DNA of 64,000 bases from Pseudomonadota bacterium (GTDB lineage Bacteria; Myxococcota_A; UBA796; CAJQPC01), in the NCBI GenBank assembly GCA_024228935.1, contig JAAESX010000088.1:1-64000 (forward strand), written 5' to 3'. Under the pieces are notes generated by a model that searched no databases, had not been told where the DNA came from, and worked only from the letters and a program-made list of their open reading frames with translations. Within the stretch, counting starts at the first letter, position 1, and every line of letters starts with the position of its first letter. The position numbers were made by a program, and so were the translations under genes. Shown one piece after another: positions 9,026 to 20,400 of the stretch.

Positions 9026-11253
9026 TTCGTCACCAGCTTCAGCCGCTCGATGCGGGCGAGCTTGAACGTCCGAAGGTCTCCGGTCTGCTCGTTCTTGGCG
9101 ACCACCACCTGGTCTCCGGCCGCGTTCAGCGCCAGGCGCGTGGGCGACAGCGTGTACGTGACGCGCTTGCCGTCCTTGGCGGCGTACCCGACCTTCATCG
9201 TCTGGTTCAGCGCGATGGCGCGGTCCAGCTGCTGCTTCGCCTCACGGGCGGACAGGCGCGGGATGTCGTCCTTCTTCTTCTTCCGCTTCTTGCGGCCACC
9301 ACTGCCACTGCCCGGCACGGGGTGCAGGTCCTCGGGCTGGGTGTCGGCCGCATGGGCGCGTGCCTGCGGATCCTCGGACTGCTCGCGCGCATCGGCCAGC
9401 AGCTCGTGGAGGCGAGCGCGGGAGGCCGCCTGCTCGGGCGCCCCCGGGTAGCGGTTGATCTCCTTCGAGGGCCGGATCCCGGCCTCGGAGAGGATCGTGT
9501 AGATCTCCGGCAGCTTGTTGCGGTCGACGGCGTACATGCCCGGGACGAACCGATGCAGCAGGTACGGCCGCATCTCGCGGGTCGCCTCGAGCGCACGGAT
9601 CTTCGACTTGTGCACGGTCAGCAGCACGCAGTCGTGGAACTCGACGTCATTGCTCTGGCCCATCCAGCTCTTGAGCGTCTGCTCGACGTTCTCGGGCAGG
9701 CCGATCTGCGAGTTGTCTCGCAGGAAGTCGAGCACGTCGTCCCGCTTCCAGCCCTTGTGCAGGGCCTGCTCGATCGTGACCTCGGTGATCTTGTAGGTGT
9801 TCGCCCGGTCACAGCCCGTCAGCTCGGCCAGCTCGCCGATGTAGAAGAGCAGCATCGGCGCGATGCCGGCCGGCGCCATGATCTCGAAGCTGGGCGTCAG
9901 GTAGAACTGCGTGAAGCCGTCGTTCTCGGGCGGGTCGAGGAGCGCCAGGGCGCGCTGCGACAGCCGGTAGAACTTCTCCTGGCCCCACTCGCCGAGCTCG
10001 AGCATCCCGCAGTTGACCAGGGGCGCGAAGCTCCAGGACTCGCGCTCGTGGCTCCGCGTCGCGGCGAAGTCGCCCTTGTGGAAGCGCTTCCGCCAGTCCT
10101 CGCCGCGGGTCCAGCGGCGGTAGAGCGCCTGCATCGGCTGCTCGGCCACCCACTCGCCCTTGCCCGAGTGCACGGCCCACATGATCCACTCGGCGTACTT
10201 GAAGCGACCGTCCAGCGCCCGGAACACCAGGTCGCGCTGGTCCTGCGGGTCGAGCTGGAGCCACTCCTCGACGACCTCGCGGTTCACGGCGAGGCGGTCT
10301 CCCTGCAGCTCGACGAGGCCGTGCTGGATCAAGAAGTCGGTGTGGAAGTGGAAGAGCTCGCTGTCGGCCTCCCACAGCTGAGCGAAGAAGCCGTCCATCT
10401 CCTGCTTGTCGGCCTTGAAGATCTCCTGCTGCTGCGTCATCCGCGGCGGGCGCTGGTCGATGTAGCTGCAGAGGGTCGTGACCGAGAAGTCCAGCGGCGG
10501 CGAGAACGGGCGCTGGTTCACCACCCGGATCTCGTCGTGCTTGAAGACCGAGATGGCGAGCTCGTCGGCCAGATGCTCGACGAGGAACTCGACCAGCGGC
10601 TCGGGCACCAGGTAGAAGAACTGCCCGTCCTGCTCGACCGTGGCGCAGACCAGGCCCTTGTCGGCCAGGACCTGGATGGTCTTCACCCACTCGCGGTCGT
10701 GACCGCCGAGCGACAGGTGCAGCTCGCGCAGGAGCTCCTCGCTGTGGGCGAGTCCGCCGCACTGGATGAGCATGGCGAGCGCGGCGCGCTCCTTGGGGTG
10801 CAGCCCCTTGAGCAGGGCGCCGAGGCGCTTGCCCTGGCCGACCGCGCGGACGGTCAGCTGGACCATGCGCTTGGTCTCGGTGACGCGCGAGGGCTGTCCG
10901 CCCAGGCCCCGGTAGAGCTGCGACAGCAGCGCGTCCGGCATCCGGGAGAAGTACGCCTCGAGGTCGTCCAGCTCGTTGCGGGAGAGGCGACGACGACGGT
11001 TCAGTCCGGCGACGGCGGCCTGGCGGCGACGACGACGCTTCCGCCGACGACCGCTGCGCGATGAGCTGGGGGACTCGACGCCGGGCCCCTGCGCCTCCTG
11101 GCGCCCCCCGCTGTCGTTGCGACCGTCTTGACGGCCACCTCCGCCCTTTCCACCTCCATCGTCCTTCCGGCGACGGCGACGGCGACGGCGACGCCGTCCT
11201 TCCTGGGATCCTTCGGTGGCCGCGGGTGCAGGTGCGGCTGCGTCGTCGGACAT
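9022..11253 (-). CDS. XPB-helicase partner: Helicase_C_3-like protein with C-terminal WYL-like module
   Basis: A 743-residue protein. Residues 1-90 are disordered and extremely Arg/Lys-rich (long poly-Arg and a second RRRKRRRRRQ patch). The centre has winged-helix-like segments. Around residues 430-560, the stretch from FYLTPSFEIMAP through LDFLRDNSQIGLPENV resembles the XPB/Ssl2 N-terminal (Helicase_C_3) domain. A Lys-rich linker follows, and the last 65 residues (QTMKVGYAAKDGKRVTYTLSP ... DLRTFKLARIERL) look like a WYL ligand-binding domain. The start is ATG 11253; upstream codons are antisense or linker. It sits between the XPB helicase and xseB, so a DNA- or RNA-binding cofactor of the helicase is the best guess. 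Confidence 0.78.
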   Translation of the reverse strand: MSDDAAAPAPAATEGSQEGRRRRRRRRRRKDDGGGKGGGGRQDGRNDSGGRQEAQGPGVESPSSSRSGRRRKRRRRRQAAVAGLNRRRRLSRNELDDLEAYFSRMPDALLSQLYRGLGGQPSRVTETKRMVQLTVRAVGQGKRLGALLKGLHPKERAALAMLIQCGGLAHSEELLRELHLSLGGHDREWVKTIQVLADKGLVCATVEQDGQFFYLVPEPLVEFLVEHLADELAISVFKHDEIRVVNQRPFSPPLDFSVTTLCSYIDQRPPRMTQQQEIFKADKQEMDGFFAQLWEADSELFHFHTDFLIQHGLVELQGDRLAVNREVVEEWLQLDPQDQRDLVFRALDGRFKYAEWIMWAVHSGKGEWVAEQPMQALYRRWTRGEDWRKRFHKGDFAATRSHERESWSFAPLVNCGMLELGEWGQEKFYRLSQRALALLDPPENDGFTQFYLTPSFEIMAPAGIAPMLLFYIGELAELTGCDRANTYKITEVTIEQALHKGWKRDDVLDFLRDNSQIGLPENVEQTLKSWMGQSNDVEFHDCVLLTVHKSKIRALEATREMRPYLLHRFVPGMYAVDRNKLPEIYTILSEAGIRPSKEINRYPGAPEQAASRARLHELLADAREQSEDPQARAHAADTQPEDLHPVPGSGSGGRKKRKKKKDDIPRLSAREAKQQLDRAIALNQTMKVGYAAKDGKRVTYTLSPTRLALNAAGDQVVVAKNEQTGDLRTFKLARIERLKLVTK

Positions 11254-11297
11254 GTGTCTCGCTCTCGTGTTGGGAACCGCCTTGCGCTCCGTGCGCG

Positions 11298-12977
11298 TCA
11301 GGCGGCGTCCTCGATGTAGTAGCGGTAGCCCTGCTCGGTCAGGAACAGCTGGCGCTTCATGGCGAAGTCCTGCTCGCTCGTGTCCTTGGTGACCACCGTG
11401 TAGAAGAAGGCGCCCTGTCCATCGGACTTGGGGCGAAGAATGCGGCCGAGGCGCTGGGCCTCTTCCTGCCGCGAGCCGAACGTCCCCGAGACCTGGATCG
11501 CCACGTTGGCGTCGGGCAGATCGATGGAGAAGTTCGCGACCTTGCTGACGACCAGCAGGTTGATCTCGCCGGTCCGGAACTGTCGGAACAGCTCCACGCG
11601 CTTGCCGTGGGGCGTCTTGCCCGTGATGAGCGGCGCCTTGAACGCGCGGGCGATGTGGTGCAGCTGGTCGACGTACGTGCCGATCACCAGGATGTTGTCC
11701 TTCTGGTGCCGCTTCACGAGCGAGCGGATGGCCGACATCTTGGCGCGGTTCGTCGAGGCCTCCTTGAACTGCGCCTGCTTGGACATCGCCTCGTACCGAG
11801 CCATCTCGTGTGGCGGGAACGGGACGCGGACCTCGAAGCACTTGGCCTCGGCGATGAAGCCGCCGCTCTCGAGCATCTGCCACGGCAGGTCGTACCGCTT
11901 GGGCCCGACCAGCGAGAAGACGTCGCCCTGGCGGCCGTCCTCGCGGATGAGCGTCGCGGTGAGACCCAGCCGACGTCGACCCTGGAGCTCGGCCGTAGCG
12001 CCGAAGACCGGAGCCGGCAGAAGGTGGACCTCGTCGTAGATGATGAGGCCCCAGTCCTCGTCCGAGAACACGTGCAGGTGTTCGAACTCGGCCTTCTTGG
12101 AGCGTCGGTAGGTCAGGATCTGGTAGGTCGCGACCGTGACCGCCTTCACCTGCTTGATGGCGCCCATGTAGGAGCCGACGTCCTTTTCGGTGAGCTCGGT
12201 CTTGTCGATGATCTCGCGGACCCACTGCTCGACCGCCGCCGCGTTCGTGGCGAGGATGAGCGTCTTGGTCTGGCAGAGGCGCATGGCCTCGATGGCGACG
12301 ATGGTCTTGCCTGCCCCACAGGGCAACACGACAACGCCGTTTCCGCCGCTGGGCGCGCCGTCCATGTGCCAGCGCGAGGCCGCTTCCTTCTGGTAGGGCC
12401 GGACGCCGAACGGCTTGCCGTCCTTCTTCATCGCGGTCCGCAGCGTGACCTTGAGCGGAGCTCCGGGGAGGAAGCCGGCGATGTCCTCGACGGGCCAGCC
12501 CTCGGTCAGCATCCGCTGCTTGAAGATGCCGCGGTGACCGCCCTGGATGGCCCAGTGGCGACGGCCGTCAGCGACCATCAGCTCGGTGCTGAGCTTCAGC
12601 TTGCTGATGAGCTTGGCGACATAGGCCGTCGAGAACCTCAGCCGGATCAGCGTCGGGTCGTCGGGGTGCGGGATCAGCTGGACGAGGCCGTAGCGCTCGA
12701 TGGTGTCGCTGATGGACTCCAGCACGTTCGGAGGGATGTCGAACTTCGAGAGCTCTCTGAGCTCGCCGACGATCTCGTCCTTCGTCATCCCCGAGCTGGC
12801 CGCGTTCCACAAGGAGAGCGGCGAGATCCGGTAGGTGTGAAGGTGCTCGGGAGACCGCTCCAGCTCGGCGAACCGAGCGATGAAGTCACGAGCGGACTCG
12901 TACTTCTTGTGGCTTGTCTCGAGCAGGACCTTGCCATCGCCTTGGACGATGACGGGGTTTTCTGGCCGAACGTGCAT
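11298..12977 (-). CDS. XPB/Ssl2-type DNA helicase
   Basis: A 559-residue SF2 helicase of the bacterial XPB group. Residues 1-100 match the bacterial XPB N-terminal domain (ENPVIVQGDGKVLLE, PEHLHTYRISPLSLWNA). Walker A is LPCGAGKT (218-225), the DEVH box is at 315-318, and the XPB-specific RED motif is in TLIREDG (345-347). Motif VI is QRLGRILRPK. XPB unwinds or translocates on DNA and, in archaea and eukaryotes, acts in repair and transcription with a nuclease or TFIIH partner. The ATG at 12977 is supported by the conserved N-terminus. It heads an operon with the WYL-bearing partner and xseB. Confidence 0.93.
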   Translation of the reverse strand: MHVRPENPVIVQGDGKVLLETSHKKYESARDFIARFAELERSPEHLHTYRISPLSLWNAASSGMTKDEIVGELRELSKFDIPPNVLESISDTIERYGLVQLIPHPDDPTLIRLRFSTAYVAKLISKLKLSTELMVADGRRHWAIQGGHRGIFKQRMLTEGWPVEDIAGFLPGAPLKVTLRTAMKKDGKPFGVRPYQKEAASRWHMDGAPSGGNGVVVLPCGAGKTIVAIEAMRLCQTKTLILATNAAAVEQWVREIIDKTELTEKDVGSYMGAIKQVKAVTVATYQILTYRRSKKAEFEHLHVFSDEDWGLIIYDEVHLLPAPVFGATAELQGRRRLGLTATLIREDGRQGDVFSLVGPKRYDLPWQMLESGGFIAEAKCFEVRVPFPPHEMARYEAMSKQAQFKEASTNRAKMSAIRSLVKRHQKDNILVIGTYVDQLHHIARAFKAPLITGKTPHGKRVELFRQFRTGEINLLVVSKVANFSIDLPDANVAIQVSGTFGSRQEEAQRLGRILRPKSDGQGAFFYTVVTKDTSEQDFAMKRQLFLTEQGYRYYIEDAA

Positions 12978-13136
12978 CAATCGCGCTCCGGGCACGAAAA
13001 AACAACGCGGGAACTGCGACCCGGAACGGTCCACACCCGGAAGGGGATGGCAAGCCGTCGAGCAGGTCGCGGGGGAGGGTCACCGACATGGGACCGACCC
13101 GGACCGGACGCGAGCCAAAGCTCACGCCACGTCCGG

Positions 13137-13165
13137 AACGTACAACCGCGCCCCCTGGCTGTCAA
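13137..13165 (-). promoter_or_regulatory. Possible sigma70-type promoter for the XPB operon
   Basis: On the minus strand a perfect TTGACA (13165-13160) is followed after 17 bases by TACGTT (13142-13137). The -10 match is weak. It would give a leader of about 150 bases before the XPB start and lies just after the pruA terminator-like hairpin. Confidence 0.3.
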
Positions 13166-13188
13166 GAAAAGCACCGGCCAGCGGGCCG
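13163..13188 (-). terminator. Rho-independent terminator-like hairpin after pruA
   Basis: Reading the minus strand, CGGCC, a CGCT loop and GGCCG (13188-13175) are followed shortly by a T-rich tract CTTTTCTT. It lies about 20 bases after the pruA stop, in the position expected for a terminator. The stem is short, so strength is uncertain. Confidence 0.45.
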
Positions 13189-13209
13189 TTCCGCCCGCCG
13201 CGTCGGGGG

Positions 13210-14829
<1,620 letters not shown>

Positions 14830-14893
14830 GAGGCGTTCCTTCGATGCGGTGCAGATGCGGGGGCGTCGGTTCTAACCGGGCTACCTGTCCTAC

Positions 14894-17389
14894 GTGCTGG
14901 CCACGCTCGAACAGATCGACCCGGACGACGTCCGCCGCTGGGGGGGAAAGGCCTGCAGCCTGGCCCGCCTCCACCAGCGCGGTCTGCCCGTCCCGCCGGC
15001 GTTCGCGCTGTCCACCCGTGCTCTCGACGCGCACCTGCGCCACAACGACCTGCGCGACGTCGCCCGGCACCTCGGCCGAGTGCCCGAGGAGAACGCCCTG
15101 GAGCTGCTGCGCCAGGGCATCCTGAACGGCCGACTCCCACCCGAGATCGCCGGTCGGGTCCGAGCCCATCACGTCGGCGAGCGGCTGGCCGTCCGGTCGA
15201 GCGCGGCCGAGGAAGACGGCGTCGATCGGAGCTTCGCCGGCCAGTTCCTGACGGTGGTGAACGTCCGCCCGGGAGACGCCCTCGAGGACGCCATCAAGGC
15301 CTGCTGGGCGAGCCTCTACTCCCGCGAGGCGGCGGCCTATCGCAAGCGCTCGGGCCAGCGGATCGGCGGCATGGCGGTCGTGGTCCAGCGGCTGGTCGAC
15401 GCCCGCGCGAGCGGAGCGCTCTTCACCGTGAACCCGGTGACCGGGAGCTGGTCCGAGATGGTCGTCGAGGCCGTCCTCGGGCAGGGCGAGGCGCTGGTGG
15501 CCGGCCACGTCCGTGCCGAGCGCAGCCTGCTCTCCCGCCCCCGGCGCCTGCCGCGGGGTCTCTCCCGGCTGGTGAGCCGCGCGCGGGTCCAGGTCCGGGA
15601 CATCGACCGCGTGCCGCAGGACCGACGCCTCACCCCGATCCACGCCGGCGAGCTGACCTGGGTCGACACCCGCGCGCCCGAGGCCGACAAGCTGAGCGAG
15701 GGCGAGCTGCGCCGGCTCGGACGGCTGGGGCTGCGGGCCGAGCGACTCGCCGGGAGCCCCCAGGACCTGGAGTGGGCCATCGACCAGCGGGGCGAGCTGC
15801 ACCTGCTCCAGTCCCGGCCCATCACCGCCAAGGGAGAGCCGACCCGCGGCGAGGGCGTGCTGTGGTCCCGGCGGTTCGTGGGCGAGCGCTGGGAGCACCT
15901 CGCCAGCCCGCTCGGTTGGAGCATCACGTCCGAGCTCCTGACGTGGTTCATCGACTACCCCGAGACCTCGGCCCGGTACCTGGGAGGCGGGCCCCCGCTA
16001 CGCCTCCTTCGAGGTCGCCCCTACGTGAACGTCACCGTCTTCCGGCACCTGGCCTTCAAGCTGCCGGGCCGCCCGCCGCCTGGCTTCATGATGGACTTCC
16101 TGCCGCCGGACGAGCTCCAGCGCTGGACCCGGCGGTTCGCCCATCCGCCCGACGCCCGCGTCTACCGCTCGATCTTCGCGACGACCTTCCGCGAGCGGCG
16201 CTGGCGGCGCTTCCGGTGGAACCCGTTCGGCAACCACCGCGCCTGGGACGCATTCCGCGACCGGCTCGAGCGCGAGCTCCCGCTGCTCGAGACGCCGCCG
16301 GCCACGCCGGACGAGGCTCTGCGGCGGGTCGAGCACGGCATCGAGCTGTGGCGGGACTACATCAAGGTGCACATCACGTCGCTCCTGTTCGCGAACCTGA
16401 GCTTCCAGATCCTCGGCCCGTTCCTGCCGAACGACCTGCGCGACGACCTGCTGCGCGCCCCCGCCCACAACCCGACCCTGACGACCAACCGGGCGCTCTG
16501 GCAGCTGGGGCGAGGCGAGTTGGACCTGGACGCGTTCCTCGCCGAGTACGGCCATCGGACCAGCGGCAGCAGCTGGGAGCTGTTCTCGACGCGCTGGCAC
16601 GAACAGCCCGAGCACGTCGAGCGGCTCGCGGCCTCGCTCGCCGACCTGCCCGACCCTGACGTGGCCGCCGAGCACCAGAGCCGACGCTCCGACCGCGCCC
16701 TGGCCGAGCTGCGCCGCCGGAACACCGGGCTCGACCGACTCACCATCGTCGAGGCGACGCTCCTGGCCCGCCGGTACCTGGAGCTGCGCGAGGAACAGCG
16801 GTTCGTCTTCGACCGCCTCCTGGCCGCCTTGAAGGCGCGGGCCCTGGACCTGGGTGGGGAGCTGCTCGACGAGGGCGACGACATCCGCTGGCTTGAGTGG
16901 CTCGAGGTGCGGGAGCTGGCCGCCGGACGGCTCGATGCGCCGCTGGAGCTCATCGAACGCCGCCGCCGACAGTGGGCCGAGCACGCCGCCGCCGTCGACC
17001 CGCCCACGTTCCTCATCGGGGACGAGGGCATCGAGGTCCCGGACACCGGTCGATCGCTCTCGGGCCTGGGCATCAGCGCCGGTCGAGCAACGGGCACCGT
17101 CCGGATTCTCCGGACCCTGGAGGACGGGTCGCGCCTCCGCGCCGGCGAGATCCTGGTCGCTCGCGCCACCGACCCAGGTTGGACACCGCTCTTCCTGCTC
17201 GCGTCTGCGGTGGTGCTCGAGCTGGGCTCGATGCTGTCCCACGGCGCCGTCGTCGCCCGCGAGTACGGGCTGCCAGCGGTCGTGAACGTCCCCGGCGCTC
17301 TGACCGCGCTGCGCGATGGCCAGACCGTGACCGTCGATGGCACCCGCGGAGTCGTGTGGATCGACAATGGCGGCCCCGACGCGCGGTAG
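14894..17389 (+). CDS. PEP-synthase-like / rifampicin-phosphotransferase-like enzyme
   Basis: An 831-residue enzyme with the three-part layout of rifampicin phosphotransferase and PEP synthase. The N-terminal ATP-grasp part shows GGKACSLARL, LAVRSSAAEEDG, GMAVVVQRLV, ASGALFTVNPVTG and LEWAIDQRGELHLLQSRPIT. A less conserved middle domain follows (about 330-700). The C-terminal swivelling domain is SMLSHGAVVAREYGLPAVV with the phospho-carrier His near residue 783. In this fold ATP phosphorylates the His through pyrophosphoryl transfer, which then hands phosphate to the substrate bound by the middle domain. Whether that substrate is a rifamycin, another small molecule or pyruvate is not visible. 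The start is GTG 14894, close to the conserved N-terminus. Confidence 0.8.
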   Translation: MLATLEQIDPDDVRRWGGKACSLARLHQRGLPVPPAFALSTRALDAHLRHNDLRDVARHLGRVPEENALELLRQGILNGRLPPEIAGRVRAHHVGERLAVRSSAAEEDGVDRSFAGQFLTVVNVRPGDALEDAIKACWASLYSREAAAYRKRSGQRIGGMAVVVQRLVDARASGALFTVNPVTGSWSEMVVEAVLGQGEALVAGHVRAERSLLSRPRRLPRGLSRLVSRARVQVRDIDRVPQDRRLTPIHAGELTWVDTRAPEADKLSEGELRRLGRLGLRAERLAGSPQDLEWAIDQRGELHLLQSRPITAKGEPTRGEGVLWSRRFVGERWEHLASPLGWSITSELLTWFIDYPETSARYLGGGPPLRLLRGRPYVNVTVFRHLAFKLPGRPPPGFMMDFLPPDELQRWTRRFAHPPDARVYRSIFATTFRERRWRRFRWNPFGNHRAWDAFRDRLERELPLLETPPATPDEALRRVEHGIELWRDYIKVHITSLLFANLSFQILGPFLPNDLRDDLLRAPAHNPTLTTNRALWQLGRGELDLDAFLAEYGHRTSGSSWELFSTRWHEQPEHVERLAASLADLPDPDVAAEHQSRRSDRALAELRRRNTGLDRLTIVEATLLARRYLELREEQRFVFDRLLAALKARALDLGGELLDEGDDIRWLEWLEVRELAAGRLDAPLELIERRRRQWAEHAAAVDPPTFLIGDEGIEVPDTGRSLSGLGISAGRATGTVRILRTLEDGSRLRAGEILVARATDPGWTPLFLLASAVVLELGSMLSHGAVVAREYGLPAVVNVPGALTALRDGQTVTVDGTRGVVWIDNGGPDAR

Positions 17390-17420
17390 ACTGCCCGCTC
17401 GGAGACGAGAGCGACGTGGG

Positions 17421-20400
17421 ATGAAGGAGGAATTCACTCCCCGGATCTACGGGAAGTACTACCTCATCGATCGCATCGCGGTCGGGGGGATGGCCGAGAT
17501 CTACGCGGCCAAGACCTTCTCGACGGCCGGCTTCGCGAAGACCCTCGTCATCAAGCGGATCCTGTCCCGCTACAGCGAGAACCGCTCGTTCGTCTCGATG
17601 TTCATCGACGAAGCGAAGATCAGCGTCTCGCTCCAGCACTCGAACATCTGTCAGGTCTACGACTTCGGTCGCATCAAGGACAACTACTACCTGGCCATGG
17701 AGTTCGTGGACGGGCGCGACGTGAAGCGGCTGTTCAACAAGCTCCACGCCCGCCGCGAGGTCATGCCGCAGGACCACGCGGTCTACATCGCGCACGAGGC
17801 CTGCAAGGCGCTCGACTACGCCCACCGACTGAAGAACTACAAGGGCGAGCCGCTGAACATCGTCCACCAGGACGTCAGCCCGTCGAACGTCGTGGTGAGC
17901 TTCAACGGCGACATCAAGGTCGTGGACTTCGGCATCGCCAAGACGTCGGCCTTCGCGAACGACGTCAAGGACGGCATCAACTGGGGCAAGGTCAGCTACG
18001 TCTCGCCCGAGCGCCTCAAGCATGCGCCGCCGTCGCCGCAGTGCGACATCTTCTCGGTCGGCGTCGTCCTGTGGGAGTGCCTGACCGGCCGCCCGCTCTT
18101 CAAGGACAAGGACCCGAAGGTCAGCGCGCGGAAGATCCTCTCGGGGGACTACCCCGCGCCGAGCATCTACAACCCCGCTGTGCCCCCGGCCCTGGACCTC
18201 ATCGTCCTGCGCGCCCTGGCCAAGGAGCCCGAGGACCGGTTCGCCGACGCCGGCGAGATGCAGGAGATCCTGTACGACTTCCTGGGGAACAAGAACCCGC
18301 AGTTCATCCGGAAGAGCCTGGTCAAGTACATGACCGAGCTGTTCGACGACGAGCGCAAGGTGCAGCACGCCCGCATGGAGCGCGGCAGCCGCATGGCCCA
18401 GGAGTTCCACGAGAGCCTGGGCGACGTGTTCGAGTTCGAGGGCGGCAGCTCCGGCTCGGTGCCGATGAGCCCCGACCTGCTGGACGCTCTGGGCCTCGAC
18501 CCGGACCTCGGCGAGATCCGGCACAAGAAGAAGACCCCGAACCTGAAGCAGTTCCCGGCGCAGGACGACCCGACGCCGCCGTCGAGCGCGCCGAAAGAGC
18601 AGGTGAACCTCCGTCACGCCCTGGATCGGGAGGACAAGCCCCCCGGCTCGCCGCTGCCCGATCTGCGGCCGCGCGAGACGACCGCCGAGCGGCTCGACCG
18701 CGTGCGCGCCAAGGGAGGCGGCCCCCAGCCGAACATCCTGCGTCCGCCGCCGAAGCTGGACGCGCTCGAGTCCGAGGAGCCCGAGACCGAGGACGCCAGC
18801 GACCCGATCTCCAAGCTCCCGGCAGGCCCGGACCCCGTCCGCCCCACGCGCGCCGCACACATCCACGGCGTGCGGCCCAAGAACGTCCCCAGCCCCGAAA
18901 GCGAGAGCACGCCCGGGCAGGGGCGCCGAATCCTCATCGGCGTCGCCATCGCCGCGCTCATCGGGGCCATCGTGCTGTTCGCGGTCGGCCGACCGGACCC
19001 CGCGGACTCGCTGCCCGGCGCCGCCGAGGTCAAGCGGATCCAGGAGCTCAACCCCAACGCCCGGGACCAGGACGGCAGCCGTCGCACCGAGGGCTGGGTC
19101 CGGCTCCGGAACGGGACCATCCCCGACATCGTTGCCGCTCGCGCCAGCCTGGAGACCTCGGTCGCCTACGACCCGAAGAACGCCAGCTCGCTGTCGGGCC
19201 TCGCGCTCGCCTACGCCATGCTGTCCGAGCGCGACCCGGACCTGGGATCGGCCTCGATCGAGCTCCTGCGCCGCGCCCGCACCGTGAATCCGGAGGAACC
19301 GGCGATCCTGCGCGCCCAGGCCGGGATGGACATCGCGTTCGACAACGCCGAGAAGGCCGTCGAGGACGCCAACGCCTGCCTTGAGGTCCTGCCCGACGAC
19401 GCGTTCTGTCGGCTGTACCTGGGCCTCGGCCAGCTGGAGACCCAGGACCTGGCGACCGGCTCCGAGACCCTCCTGGCGCTTGGCGGTCAGCTCCCCAGCG
19501 CGGCGCTCCTCTGGGTCGGCCTCGCCGACGCCGAGGCCGACGCCGGGCTCCTCGCGCAGGCCGAACAGCGACTCCTGGACTACCAGCTGCGTGTCCAGGA
19601 CGACCCCCGCGCGCACACCTCGCTGGCGCGCCTCTACCAGATGGTCGGCAACTACCGGAAGGCGTCCGAGCACGCCGACCGCGCCGTGGACCTGGACGAC
19701 AAGAACGTCGAGGCGCTCCTGATCCAGGGCAGCATCGCCCTGCACGCCAACGACGACCCGGGCGCGGCCTGGCACCTCCTCGGCGCCCTGGCCGAGCGGA
19801 AGATCCTCGACCGACACCCGCTGCAGGCCGAGGTCCTCGTCCAGGCGAGCAACGCCGCCTTCGCCGCGGGGGAACACAACGGCGCCGCCGAGATGGCCGC
19901 CCGCGCGCTCGAGGAAGCTCCCGGCTGGGGGCCCGCCGCCCACGCCCTGGCCCGCGCCCGCAGCGTGGATGAGCCGGCGACCGCCATCGAGGCGCTCCAG
20001 GCTGTGAACCTGGCCTCGCTCGAGGGCCGGGAGAAGGCCCGGTACCACTACGGCGCCGCGGTGCTCCTCACCGCCGACGACCGACTCCGCTCCGCCCAGA
20101 CCGAGCTCGAGTCCGCGCTGTCGGCCGACCCCGGCTGGCTCGCCGCGCGCCTGCTCCTGACCCAGGTCCTCGTCGACCTCGACAGCTGGGACAAGGCGAT
20201 CGAGGTGATGGAGGAGGGCTGGCGCTACGACATCGCCCAGGACCGCGTCCGCGACCGGGTCGTCCTGGTCGTCGCGAGCCCCACGGCGTCCTCGGATGTG
20301 GTGGCCGCGCTCGACCGCGCCACCGCACGCGAGAGCGGGACCCCGGACCAGCACGCGCGCCTCCGCGGCATGGCGCTCGCGGGTGAGTGCGTGGTGAACA

